From CAZQQN01 sp964595485 (lineage in GTDB: Bacteria > Bacteroidota > Bacteroidia > CAILMK01 > CAYYUA01): DNA of 64,000 nucleotides. Under the pieces are notes generated by a model. It made no database searches. It was not told the DNA's origin and saw nothing but the letters and a program-made list of their open reading frames with translations. A program made the position numbers and the translations under genes. Location: the NCBI GenBank assembly GCA_964595485.1, contig CAZQQN010000009.1, forward strand, positions 1-64,000. The letters are read 5' to 3'. Position 1 is the stretch's first letter. The number at the start of each line of letters is the position of its first letter. Below are positions 51,766 through 61,195 of the stretch, piece by piece.

Positions 51766-52425
51766 ATGTCACATTTATCCGAAGAGCTACACTACTTAAA
51801 AGAGGACCTTTCATCAATGATTGAACTGGTAAAAAGCCAGTTTAGCAAAGGTCGTGAAGCCTTAATGAAGTGTGACGTTGATTTGGCCAATGAAGTCCTG
51901 TCCAATGAGAAACGGGTTAATGCTTCAGAGTTAAAAATTGATAAAGATTGTGAAAAATTATTAGCACTTTACAATCCTGTTGCCGTAGATCTCAGGTTCA
52001 TTTTAGCGACTTATAAAATGAATGCGGAACTGGAAAGAATCGGAGATAATGCCCAAAGCATTGCCCAGTTTATCAAAGAAATACCATCGGGATTCAGTGA
52101 AAAAATGGTGGAAGATTACCAATTATTGCTAATGTATGATACGGCGCTATCGATGTTTGACGATTCAATGGAAGCTTTTGGAAATATTGATACCAAACTG
52201 GCAAGAAAGGTCTTTCAAAAGGATGATTTACTGGATGAAATTAACCGTAAATCCAATGAGCTAACGCTTCAGCGAATTAAAGAAGATCCGGAGCACGAGT
52301 GGCATTACCTTACACTACTTTCGATCATCCGAAAATTAGAAAGGGTTGGGGATCAGACTACCAATATGGCTGAAGAGATTATTTTCTACATTGAGGCTAA
52401 AGTGCTTAAACACAAGTCCAAGTAA
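51766..52425 (+). CDS. phoU: Phosphate signalling protein PhoU
   Basis: The 219-residue all-helical protein has two PhoU repeats, each with the E/D-rich metal-binding motif: DLRFILATYKMNAELERIGDNAQSIAQ (~90-116) and a second copy near ELERVGDQTTNMAEEI at the end. PhoU restrains PhoR when phosphate is plentiful by contacting PstB. It lies 149 bases after pstB with no terminator in between, and ends in a large shared hairpin. Confidence 0.95.
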   Translation: MSHLSEELHYLKEDLSSMIELVKSQFSKGREALMKCDVDLANEVLSNEKRVNASELKIDKDCEKLLALYNPVAVDLRFILATYKMNAELERIGDNAQSIAQFIKEIPSGFSEKMVEDYQLLLMYDTALSMFDDSMEAFGNIDTKLARKVFQKDDLLDEINRKSNELTLQRIKEDPEHEWHYLTLLSIIRKLERVGDQTTNMAEEIIFYIEAKVLKHKSK

Positions 52426-52455
52426 AGTCTTTGGGGTACCCCAAATAAACTTTAC
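52422..52455. terminator. Bidirectional terminator between phoU and carbonic anhydrase
   Basis: TTTGGGGTACCCCAAA (52430-52445) is a perfect 16-bp palindrome, and it is flanked by GTAAAGT (52422-52428) and ACTTTAC (52449-52455), so a longer interrupted stem can form. It includes the phoU stop codon and lies between two convergent genes. Confidence 0.65.
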
Positions 52456-52472
52456 GGAACTTTTTGCAGGGA

Positions 52473-53084
52473 CTAAAGAATGTCTTCTGCTTCAGAAGGG
52501 CTGTTAACCTCGGTTAATTGTTCAAGAAGGCCATTTTCCATATTGAATACCCACCCAAGAATGGTTGGGCCTTCCTCACTATTCCAGGAATTTTGATAAA
52601 TGTCAGTTGATGCGATGTTTTTAACCTGCCTTTTTACATTTATCTCAACCAACTTATCAGCTTTGACCTTTTTGTCTGTGATCTCATTGAGTTCAGTTGC
52701 GTTATCCTCATGGACATTGCGAATGTTCTTTAGCCAATCATCTATCAACCCTAAGTTTTGGTTTTCGATAGAGGCTTTAACACCCCCACAACCGTAGTGT
52801 CCGCATACAATAATGTACGGAACCCTTAAAAATTCTACAGCATATTGTAGCGAACTCATAACACTGATATCGGAGTGAAGTACTAAATTAGCAATATTCC
52901 GATGAGTAAATATTTCATTCGGTTCGGTTTGGGTTATTTGAGAAACGGGTACTCGGCTATCTGAGCAACCCACCCAGAAAAACCGGGGCTCTTGGCCTTC
53001 AGCCAATCTTTTAAAATAATCCGGTTCTGGCCGCGACATGTCAGCAGCCCAAGCCTTATTTTTCAATAGTAATCTGTTCGGCAT
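52473..53084 (-). CDS. Beta-class carbonic anhydrase
   Basis: The 203-residue enzyme has the zinc ligands and catalytic pair of beta carbonic anhydrases: Cys40 with Asp42 and Arg44 in VGCSDSRVP, and His96 and Cys99 in VCGHYGCGGV. It interconverts CO2 and bicarbonate in the cytoplasm. Its start overlaps the end of the SulP transporter gene by 29 bases. SulP transporters paired with carbonic anhydrases often carry bicarbonate, so the two probably work together. The SulP reading frame is broken upstream, but this gene is intact. Confidence 0.94.
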   Translation of the reverse strand: MPNRLLLKNKAWAADMSRPEPDYFKRLAEGQEPRFFWVGCSDSRVPVSQITQTEPNEIFTHRNIANLVLHSDISVMSSLQYAVEFLRVPYIIVCGHYGCGGVKASIENQNLGLIDDWLKNIRNVHEDNATELNEITDKKVKADKLVEINVKRQVKNIASTDIYQNSWNSEEGPTILGWVFNMENGLLEQLTEVNSPSEAEDIL

Positions 53085-54652
53085 TTTCTTTTTGTTTTGA
53101 TATTTGACTACCTTTATTAAATAGTTGATTCAATGCAGATCTCATCCTTTTAATCTCAAGATGAATATTCTTGTGTTCGGCTGTAATTTTAAAATCTTCT
53201 ATCATTTCATAAATGTCTGAATCAATGTATTCAGCATTCTTGCCATCAATCAAGACATAGGAATTATCCGGAATACTTTTGAGTACGTTTAATAACTCAT
53301 TTTTATTAAGGAAAGAAACATCCTTCTTAAAAAGAATAAGGAAATGATTACCACGTTTAGAAAATTTAATAGCAGAATGGAAGTTGGTCTTAACAACAAA
53401 AAATATCCCAATAGCCAGACCAATGGCAATACCCGTTAAAAGATCGGTAAAGAAAATAGCAATGGCAGTAACCGCAAAAGGCAAAAATTGATCCACCCCT
53501 TTAGTCCAGTATTCCATGTAAAGAGCGGGGTTAGTTAGGTTATACCCTACCATAATCAGGATGGCCGCCAAGGATGCCAGGGGGATCATGTTAAGGATAT
53601 TCGGGATTAATAAAACCGTAAGCAACAGGAATATTCCATGCAAAATGGCACTTTTCTTAGTTTGCGCACCAAAACTTAAGTTGGTCGAACTCCTAACGAT
53701 GACCGATGTGATGGGTAGCCCGCCAATTAAACCCGATAACAGGTTACCAGCTCCTTGAGCCTTCAGTTCACGGTTAGGAGGGGAAATTCGTCTGTTGGGG
53801 TCAATCTTGTCAATGGCATCAATACACAAAAGGGTTTCCAGACTTGCCACAATGGCAATGGTTAAAGCAATAACATAAGTATCAACATTGGCTAAAGCAG
53901 CAAAATCAGGGAACCTCAAAAGATCAGAGATTTCACCCCAATTATTGGCAACGGGTAAAGTAACCAAATGAGAATCGGTAATGGCCAAAGAAGGAAAAAA
54001 ATTATCAAAGCCCAATTTAACCAGGATTCCCACAATAACGACCACTAAGGGTGCCGGGACAGTTTTAAAGAACGTTTGCTTTTGCAATGCTGGAATTCTC
54101 CAGGTTAAAAGAATAGCGAACGATATTATTCCAATTACCAGAGCACCGGGAACCAAATAGTTAAACATTTGAACGAGGGCTGACAAGGTATTTTCACCCC
54201 CTTCCTGGAAAAAACTTAAATCTCCCTCCCAGTCTGCATCATAGCCAACCGCATGGGGAATCTGTTTAAAAATAATTATAAGGCCAATACCTGCCAACAT
54301 CCCTTTTATTACGGGGGAAGGGAAAAAGGCTGTAATAGAGCCTGCTCTTACAAAACCGAGAATTACTTGAACAACGCCAGCCAAAGCTGTAGCAACCAAT
54401 AAAGCCTCAAAAGAGCCCAATGTGTCCAGTCCATTCAGTACGACAGCCGTTAACCCAGCTGCGGGGCCACTAACACTTAATTGAGAACCACTGAGCGCAC
54501 CAATAATAATTCCTCCAATTATACCAGATATGATGCCAGCAAACAGGGGGGGCTCCTGATGCCAGTGCAATGCCAAGGCAGAGGGGTACAGCAACTAAAA
54601 AAACAACAATGGAAGCAGGTAAATCTTTTTTTAGATCTTTGAAGCTAATCAT
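53056..54652 (-). CDS. SulP-family anion (bicarbonate/sulfate) transporter, frameshifted
   Basis: The family's N-terminus (MISFKDLKKDLPASIVVFLV...GIALASGAP, from 54652) and its remainder (LFAGIISGIIGGIIIGALSG... to the stop at 53056) lie in two different frames, joined at a run of seven G (54546-54552 on the plus strand, C on the coding strand). Six would restore one frame of ~531 residues. The product has ~12 membrane helices, SQLSVSGPAAGLTAVVLNG, and a C-terminal STAS domain (~435-510). It overlaps the carbonic anhydrase gene. Reasons could be a sequencing error, a mutation, or slippage-based phase variation. A shorter open frame starts at 54594 and is unlikely to be functional. Confidence 0.85.
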
Positions 54653-54917
54653 AAAATTTTAAAAGATGGTTTTTAAAGAGGTATTATTGGTGAAAAATCC
54701 TTTCGACAAAGAAGGTGCCAACTTTAACATGTGCTTCATGCTTTTGTTTAAAAATTGCTTTTTAATTTAAACAACCTTTTGAAGCATAGTTAACTTACCA
54801 CTAAAAACTAAAATTAAGAATAACCTATCATTGGCTATGATTCAACCAGTTAAGTAGCTTTTAGGGTGGGCTTAAATTCTAATTGTAGCATAAAGGGTTC
54901 ATCATACAATAGCAATC
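54653..54917. other. 265-base gap between mfd and the SulP gene
   Basis: AT-rich spacer containing the upstream region of the SulP gene and the downstream end of mfd, both on the minus strand. I saw no clear hairpin and no good TAnnTTTG box for SulP. Confidence 0.4.
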
Positions 54918-57900
54918 TTATGGCGCGACTACTTCCTCCTTACCAGCTATACTTCTTAATGTTTGAAGGGCATCCTGAATATTGCGTACTTTGAAAATGG
55001 TAAGTTTTAATCCTTCTTTTTTCTGATCAAATTTGCATTTTTCGGGGTGTTGCTGAACATAAGCAAGAATCTCCCCGAATTTTTCCGATTGGTAGAATTC
55101 GTTATTCTGCTCAGATCCCATGAAAGTGGCCTTCAGCTTACCATTTTTAAGAATGATTTTTTCAATACCTACCTCCATTGCCAACCATTTCAAGCGGATA
55201 GTATCTAACAATTCTTCAGTCTGCGAGGGGATAGGACCAAACCGGTCTTCCAGGTTTTGTTTGAAAGCCTGGAGCTCGTTTTCATTTTTGAGGTTATTGA
55301 GGGACTGGTAAAGGTTTAAGCGTTCTTCTACATTGCTAACATAGTAGTCTGGTATGAGGATTTCCAGGTCCGTTTCAATCTGACAATCACTGCTGGTATA
55401 AACCTCCGCCTCATTTTTCCGCTCATCATCCTGGAATAACTCTTTGAACTCTGTGTGCTTTAATTCCTGCAAAGCCTCATTCAGGATTTTTTGATACATA
55501 TCAAACCCTACCTCGGCTATAAAGCCGCTTTGTTCAGCCCCTAATAAATTTCCAGCCCCCCTTATATCCAAATCCCTCATGGCTATGTTAAAGCCGCTAC
55601 CTAAATCCGTAAACTCTTCTAAGGCAGACAATCTCCGCTTAGCATCCTGACTAAGGACAGACTTAGGAGGGGTAAGCATATAGGCATAAGCCTTGATGTT
55701 AGAGCGGCCGACACGACCTCTAAGCTGATAAAGGTCACTTAAACCAAAGTTCTGGGCTTGATTGATAATGATGGTATTGGCATTCGAAATATCAAGGCCA
55801 TTTTCCACGATGGAGGTCGATAATAGCACATCGTAGTAACCATCCACAAAATTCAGCATGACCTCCTCAAGTTTCTTACCTTCCATTTGGCCATGGCCCA
55901 CAGCAATATTAGCCTGAGGTACCAAGTCTTTCAAGGTATCATGGATCGCATAAATATCACTTACCCGATTATGGACAAAAAATATTTGGCCGTTCCGCTC
56001 CATTTCATTTTCAATAGCGGTTTTTATTTTCTCTTGGTCCCAAACCTCGACATGCGTTTCAACAGGCTGCCGGTTCGGTGGAGGAGTGTTAATAACAGAA
56101 AAATCCCGCGCACCCATAAGGGAAAATTGCATGGTTCTGGGAATAGGGGTGGCTGTCATAGTCAAGGTGTCAACATTGGTTTTCATGGCTCTGAGTTTCT
56201 CTTTGGTTGAAACTCCGAATTTTTGTTCTTCATCAATGATTAGCAGCCCTAAATCTTTGAATTTAATATCTTTACCAGTCAAGCGATGCGTCCCAACAAC
56301 CAAGTCCACTTCTCCCGTTGCTAAGCGCTTGAGCGTTTCTGTTTGCTGCTTTTTAGAGCGAAAACGGGAAAGGTACTCAACGTTTACGGGGAAATCCTTA
56401 AATCGCTCCTGAAACGTTTTATAATGTTGCAGGCATAGCACCGTTGTAGGCACCAGAATAGCGACCTGCTTACCTTCTGTGATAGCTTTGAAAGCTGACC
56501 TCATGGCAATCTCTGTTTTCCCAAAACCTACATCGCCACAAATAAGGCGATCCATTGGATACTCACTCTCCATGTCATGCTTAACATCCTCGGTAGCTTT
56601 AGCTTGGTCTGGTGTATCCTCATAAAGGAATGAGGCTTCCATTTCCGTTTGTAAATAAGAATCCGGTGAAAACTGAACGCCTGTTTCTGTCTTTCTTTGG
56701 GCATAAAGTTTAATCAGGTCCCTGGCAATGTCCTTTACCTTACTTTTGGCTTTCTGTTTGGTATTCGCCCATTTACTGGTGCCAAGCTTATTCAGTGTTG
56801 GTGATTTACCTTCTTTACCCTGGTAACGCGAGATTTTATGCAGGGAATGAATGTTCACATACAGCATATCCCCACCTTTATATTCCAGGCGGACAGCCTC
56901 CTGGGTCTTACCATTGTTTTGAATCTTGGTAAGCCCCTGGAAAACCCCTACGCCATGATCCACATGCGTTATAAAATCACCGGCTTTTAATTCTCGAAGC
57001 TCTTTTAGGGTTAAAGCTTGTTTACCTTTATAATAATTGGTTGACTTATACTTGTGGTAACGATTAAAAATCTGATGCTCAGAAAAACAAGAAATTTTAA
57101 GGTCTTTATCAATGAAACCCTCGTGCAGGGTATGGTAAATAGGTACAAAGTCTACTTCCACACCTTGGTCGTCAAAAATGGCATAGATGCGTTCAATCTG
57201 CTTCTGGGACTCTGAGAAAATGTAATTCTGAAAACCATTTTCCGTATTATCCTGGAGAGACTCCCTTAACATCCGAAAATTCTTATTGAAAGCCGGTTGG
57301 GGTAACATACTGAAAGGGACATCCAAAGTAGGCTCAAAATAAGGTTTATTCGCCAATTCTATCCTTGCGAACTGTTGAATCCCCTTTAAGAAATTATCTC
57401 CTTTATCAAGGAATTCCGCTGGCTTTGATTCGAAGGCTTCAGGATTCTCTTGGTAAGCGGTTTCTGTTTCTGAGTAGAATTTATCAATAACTTCCGTGAT
57501 GTATGGCAAATCATCATACACCGCTAAGGTATTGTCAGGCAAGTAATCCAGAAAAGGAATATGGGCGGCATTGTCTTCCTTTTCCTCAACATTGGGAATA
57601 ATGGTAACAGTGTTAAGTTTTTTAATAGAAAGCTGCGATTCCGGGTCAAACATCCGGATAGAATCAATCCGATCCTCAAAAAATTCTATGCGGTAAGGAT
57701 TTTCGTTGGCATAGGAAAAAATATCCACGATCCCTCCCCGTATGGAAAAGGTACCTGCTTCAAAAACAAAGTCAGTGCGTTCAAAGCCGTATTCGGTCAG
57801 GAAATCAATGATAAAATCAATGCCTAACTGGTCTCCAACTTTTACTTGAAAGGTGTTTTCCTGTAATTTTTCGCGGGTGATGACTTTTTCAGCAAGTGCT

Positions 57901-58280
57901 TCCGGGTAAGTGATAGTCAAGTGGCCGGTTGAGGTTTCTTCTTTTACAGCATTTAAAACATCGGTACGCTCAAGGATAGCGCCATTGTCATACCCTTTTT
58001 CCGGTTCGTCTTTTTTGTAGGGAGAAGGGAAAAAATGAATTTTCTTCTCGTCCACAAAGGCTTGAAGATCGGTGTAACAATAGCGCGCTTTTTCCTGGCC
58101 TGATAGTATGATAAGTTGGTTGAGCTGATTGCTGTGAAAGATCGCCGATAAAACAGGACTTCGACCGGAGCCCTTCAGACCTCCTAAATGAGCCACCATG
58201 GTACTATCATCAACATGTTGGTTGATGTCTCCTATGAAACTTTGGCTCCCGTATTTTTCAAGAATATCCTGTACGTTCAA
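54918..58280 (-). CDS. mfd: Transcription-repair coupling factor Mfd
   Basis: Mfd removes stalled RNA polymerase from DNA lesions and recruits UvrA. The 1120-residue protein has the UvrB-like N-domains (~1-320), the RNA polymerase interaction domain (~420-500, LKAGDFITHVDHGVGVFQGL), RecG-type helicase motifs (GDVGFGKTEIAMRSAFKA, the DEEQ box in LLIIDEEQKFGV, TATPIPRTMQFSLMG, QLRGRVGRS) and the C-terminal TRCF domain (~950-1100). The ATG at 58280 gives the normal N-terminus. It stands alone on the minus strand. Together with the photolyase it covers UV repair. Confidence 0.96.
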   Translation of the reverse strand: MNVQDILEKYGSQSFIGDINQHVDDSTMVAHLGGLKGSGRSPVLSAIFHSNQLNQLIILSGQEKARYCYTDLQAFVDEKKIHFFPSPYKKDEPEKGYDNGAILERTDVLNAVKEETSTGHLTITYPEALAEKVITREKLQENTFQVKVGDQLGIDFIIDFLTEYGFERTDFVFEAGTFSIRGGIVDIFSYANENPYRIEFFEDRIDSIRMFDPESQLSIKKLNTVTIIPNVEEKEDNAAHIPFLDYLPDNTLAVYDDLPYITEVIDKFYSETETAYQENPEAFESKPAEFLDKGDNFLKGIQQFARIELANKPYFEPTLDVPFSMLPQPAFNKNFRMLRESLQDNTENGFQNYIFSESQKQIERIYAIFDDQGVEVDFVPIYHTLHEGFIDKDLKISCFSEHQIFNRYHKYKSTNYYKGKQALTLKELRELKAGDFITHVDHGVGVFQGLTKIQNNGKTQEAVRLEYKGGDMLYVNIHSLHKISRYQGKEGKSPTLNKLGTSKWANTKQKAKSKVKDIARDLIKLYAQRKTETGVQFSPDSYLQTEMEASFLYEDTPDQAKATEDVKHDMESEYPMDRLICGDVGFGKTEIAMRSAFKAITEGKQVAILVPTTVLCLQHYKTFQERFKDFPVNVEYLSRFRSKKQQTETLKRLATGEVDLVVGTHRLTGKDIKFKDLGLLIIDEEQKFGVSTKEKLRAMKTNVDTLTMTATPIPRTMQFSLMGARDFSVINTPPPNRQPVETHVEVWDQEKIKTAIENEMERNGQIFFVHNRVSDIYAIHDTLKDLVPQANIAVGHGQMEGKKLEEVMLNFVDGYYDVLLSTSIVENGLDISNANTIIINQAQNFGLSDLYQLRGRVGRSNIKAYAYMLTPPKSVLSQDAKRRLSALEEFTDLGSGFNIAMRDLDIRGAGNLLGAEQSGFIAEVGFDMYQKILNEALQELKHTEFKELFQDDERKNEAEVYTSSDCQIETDLEILIPDYYVSNVEERLNLYQSLNNLKNENELQAFKQNLEDRFGPIPSQTEELLDTIRLKWLAMEVGIEKIILKNGKLKATFMGSEQNNEFYQSEKFGEILAYVQQHPEKCKFDQKKEGLKLTIFKVRNIQDALQTLRSIAGKEEVVAP

Positions 58281-58324
58281 ATCTTAATGATTTTTAACTG
58301 CTGATTTTCCCCTGATTTGCTTAA

Positions 58325-58332
58325 CAAAGTTA
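58325..58332 (-). promoter_or_regulatory. -7 promoter box for mfd
   Basis: On the minus strand TAACTTTG matches TAnnTTTG 44 bases before the mfd ATG. The -33 element is not obvious. Confidence 0.35.
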
Positions 58333-58429
58333 AAACCTGCCCGTTTTTTCAGGATTAAAATAATTCGATAATTGGGTATTCCGTTCCATTGTTACCGTTA
58401 CCGTTCAGTCAAATTGACAGCATAATGGC

Positions 58430-59173
58430 TTAATCCAAGCCTTTATTTATTTGATTGAATACTGCTTTTTGAAGGTTATCAGAGCTTTTTCCATGTACAA
58501 TAACTGGTTCGTGGATCTTGACAGTTATCCGGCCAGGCCTACCCTTTGCCACATAAGGATGGATCACCTTTCCACTTTCCTGAATTGTGACAGGTTGTAT
58601 GGGTATTTGTTTTTTAACCGCCATGATGAAAGCTCCCGGTTTGAAAGGCTTCAACGCTTTGCTGGAATCCTTAATACCGCCCTCTGGAAAAATCACTATA
58701 CTCTGACCCTTTTCCAATCGCTGCAGTGCATTTTTATAGCTGGCAGATGCCCTTTTGGGATTATCCCGGTCAACAGCAATATCCAAGGTTTTGAAAAAAG
58801 GGCCAAACAAAGGATATTCTCCTAACTCATATTTTCCCATGAAAGCATAGGGTTCAGGGAAAACGGATAGTAAAACCAGGATATCAATATCGGAAAGGTG
58901 ATTACTACATAAGATGAAAGGCCTGTGTTTTGATAATTGATCAGAGCCGTTAACTTTTATCCTAACACCGTTAAGGATTAAAAAGTATTTGGCTAGTTTA
59001 TGTCTCAGCCAATAAGCCTTAGGGTGGCGACTGGGCTGGGCTATTAAATAGCGAAAGACCGGAAAAACCAAGATGAAGCTAAACCCTAAGGCAACAAAAA
59101 AATAATACCACCATATCCTCTGAAAGATCCTTTCAGCAAACGTTTTTATTTTATGTAGCCGTAAATGACCCAT
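58430..59173 (-). CDS. plsC: 1-acyl-sn-glycerol-3-phosphate acyltransferase PlsC
   Basis: The 247-residue protein has an N-terminal membrane helix (~22-45), the acyltransferase motif I His92-x4-Asp97 in CSNHLSDIDI, the GKYELGEYPLFGPFFKTLDIAVDR segment around motif II, and motif III FPEGGIKD. PlsC acylates lysophosphatidic acid to phosphatidic acid at the inner membrane. The gene is monocistronic on the minus strand and divergent from trpS. A general lysophospholipid acyltransferase is the alternative. Confidence 0.9.
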   Translation of the reverse strand: MGHLRLHKIKTFAERIFQRIWWYYFFVALGFSFILVFPVFRYLIAQPSRHPKAYWLRHKLAKYFLILNGVRIKVNGSDQLSKHRPFILCSNHLSDIDILVLLSVFPEPYAFMGKYELGEYPLFGPFFKTLDIAVDRDNPKRASASYKNALQRLEKGQSIVIFPEGGIKDSSKALKPFKPGAFIMAVKKQIPIQPVTIQESGKVIHPYVAKGRPGRITVKIHEPVIVHGKSSDNLQKAVFNQINKGLD

Positions 59174-59491
59174 GTTTCTTATACGTTACCTGAATAACCA
59201 ACCATCAAACCACTTAAAAAACCTTTTGAAAAAGGAAAATTTGTTACGTCTTGATATATTATCCTGCTAAAATGCTTCTGATGCCTTTTTCGACTTTTAT
59301 TGACCCAAAGGTTTAGGAATCGGGGGGTAATTCGGAAATTTGTCATATCAATCGATAATATTCACTTGAACAAAACTAATACAACTTCCGGCCAAAGCCG
59401 TAAAGCCATCCTTTGAAAGCATAACCTTTTCGGCTTTTTGCGATTTCTAAAGTGGCTGATAAATTGCTTGATAAAGAAAAACTTTGCTAAA
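59174..59491. other. 318-base divergent intergenic region (plsC/trpS)
   Basis: The stretch holds the promoters of the divergent plsC and trpS genes but no TAnnTTTG box, hairpin or repeat stands out. The frame of trpS is open from a TTG at 59438, but no family similarity is seen before 59492. Confidence 0.4.
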
Positions 59492-60499
59492 ATGGAAACG
59501 TCCAATATCGTTGTTAGTGGCATCCGGTCGACCGGTTTCTTACACCTGGGGAATTATTATGGCGCCGTTAAGCAATTCCTGGATATGCAGGAGGAATACA
59601 ATTGCTATTTTTTCATAGCAGACCTTCATTCCCTGACCACTCATCCAAACCCTGACCACTTTTTTGAGAACACGCGACAAGTGATGGCAGAATACCTGGC
59701 TTGTGGGCTTGACCCCGAAAAAGCAGTTATTTACCGGCAAAGCGATATCAAGGAGATTACCGAGCTTTACCTTTATTTGAATATGATCGCTTATTTAGGC
59801 GAGTTAGAGCGAGTACCAACTTTCAAGGAAAAAGCCCGCCAGCAACCAGATAATGTCAATGCCGGGTTACTCACCTATCCCACCCTCATGGCAGCAGATA
59901 TCATTATCCACAAAGGCAGAAAGGTTCCGGTAGGTAAAGATCAGGAACAAAACCTTGAAATGGCCCGCAAATTTGCAAGGCGTTTTAATAACCTTTATGA
60001 GCGGGAAGTTTTTCCAGACCCGCAGCCTTTCAATGAAAATCAAAAGGATCTGGTTAAAATACCTGGCCTGGATGGATCAGGTAAAATGGGGAAAAGTGAA
60101 GGGGATAACAACGCTATTTTCCTGAATGATGACCCGGAAGTTATCCGAAAGAAAGTCATGAGGGCTGTAACCGATTCCGGCCCTACGGAAAATAATCAAG
60201 AAAAATCAGAATCAATTCAAAACCTTTTTACCCTGCTTTACCATATTTCCGGTAAAGAAGCCTATGATTACTATGATGAAGCTTATAACAATTGCACTAT
60301 CCGTTATGGGGACCTTAAAAAGCAGCTGGCCCAGGATACCATTGACTTCATAGAGCCTTTGCGGGAACGGATACGAGAAATTCTTGAGGATTCCGAGTAC
60401 CTTAGGAAAGTGGCCACTGAAGGCGCAGAGAAGGCAAGGGAAAATGCCAGAAAAACCATGTCGGAAGTTAGGGAGGCAATTGGCCACAAGTCATTTTAA
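59492..60499 (+). CDS. trpS: Tryptophanyl-tRNA synthetase
   Basis: I use the ATG at 59492 (METSNIVVSGIRSTGFLHLGN); the open frame reaches back to a TTG at 59438 without conserved residues. The class I synthetase signature HIGH appears as HLGN (residues 18-21) and KMSKS as KMGKS in GSGKMGKSEGDN. The ~335-residue length matches bacterial TrpS. It charges tRNA-Trp with tryptophan in the cytoplasm. A deoxynucleoside kinase gene follows 27 bases downstream, so the two probably share a transcript. Confidence 0.95.
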   Translation: METSNIVVSGIRSTGFLHLGNYYGAVKQFLDMQEEYNCYFFIADLHSLTTHPNPDHFFENTRQVMAEYLACGLDPEKAVIYRQSDIKEITELYLYLNMIAYLGELERVPTFKEKARQQPDNVNAGLLTYPTLMAADIIIHKGRKVPVGKDQEQNLEMARKFARRFNNLYEREVFPDPQPFNENQKDLVKIPGLDGSGKMGKSEGDNNAIFLNDDPEVIRKKVMRAVTDSGPTENNQEKSESIQNLFTLLYHISGKEAYDYYDEAYNNCTIRYGDLKKQLAQDTIDFIEPLRERIREILEDSEYLRKVATEGAEKARENARKTMSEVREAIGHKSF

Positions 60500-60526
60500 A
60501 CAGCATTCAAATCATACGCAATTACA

Positions 60527-61174
60527 ATGGCTCATAGTAAAAAGCAAAAAGCAGATTTCCAGCACATTGCAGTGGCCGGCAACATTGGGTCCGGCAAAAC
60601 CACGCTGGCTAAATTACTGGCTAAGTATTATAATTGGGAACCGCACTTTGAGGAAGTTGAAAGCAACCCATACATCAGCGACTTTTATGCCGATATGCAA
60701 CGGTGGTCTTTTCACATGCAGATCTATTACCTGAACCGCCGTTTTCAACAAATTATGAACATACGTAGCGGGGAAAGTAGCATCATTCAGGACCGTACCA
60801 TTTATGAAGATGCTCACATTTTTGCTCCAAACCTCCATGATATGGGTTTGATGAGCAAAAGGGACTTTGAGAATTATCAAAATCTTTTCCAAACCTTGAA
60901 TAACTTTATCCAACCTCCCGATTTACTCATTTACCTTAAAGCAAGTATCCCTACCCTCGTCAACCAAATACAAAAAAGGGGTCGCGATTTCGAGGATTCC
61001 ATCCGGCTGGATTACCTCAAGCGGTTAAATGAACGCTATGAAGAGTGGATCAAACAATATGAGGGCAAAAGCCTGTTAGTGGTAAACGTTGATGAAAACG
61101 ATTTTACGCGCAGCCAGGAAAACCTGGGTACTATCATTAACCGGATAGAAGCCGAAAGATCCGGTTTGTTTTAA
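60527..61174 (+). CDS. Deoxynucleoside kinase (dGK/dAK-type)
   Basis: The 215-residue kinase has a P-loop GNIGSGKTT (18-26), an LID-adjacent QDRTIYEDAHIFA segment with the catalytic-type Glu/Arg pair, and IYLKASIPTLVNQIQKRGRDFE, all typical of deoxyadenosine/deoxyguanosine kinases in the dNK superfamily. It phosphorylates deoxynucleosides for salvage, in the cytoplasm. It follows trpS by 27 bases and precedes a fructosamine-kinase-like gene by 21 bases. Release of nucleosides from extracellular DNA by the nuclease/phosphatase genes elsewhere in the window would give it substrate, but that link is speculative. Confidence 0.88.
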   Translation: MAHSKKQKADFQHIAVAGNIGSGKTTLAKLLAKYYNWEPHFEEVESNPYISDFYADMQRWSFHMQIYYLNRRFQQIMNIRSGESSIIQDRTIYEDAHIFAPNLHDMGLMSKRDFENYQNLFQTLNNFIQPPDLLIYLKASIPTLVNQIQKRGRDFEDSIRLDYLKRLNERYEEWIKQYEGKSLLVVNVDENDFTRSQENLGTIINRIEAERSGLF

Positions 61175-61195
61175 AAACTATTAAAATATGCCTCA

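Noticed and set aside
53056..54594. SulP gene starting at 54594 as a complete shorter protein
   Set aside because: The first ~20 residues of that frame do not resemble the family, while the correct N-terminus is present in another frame up to 54652; a frameshift explains both.
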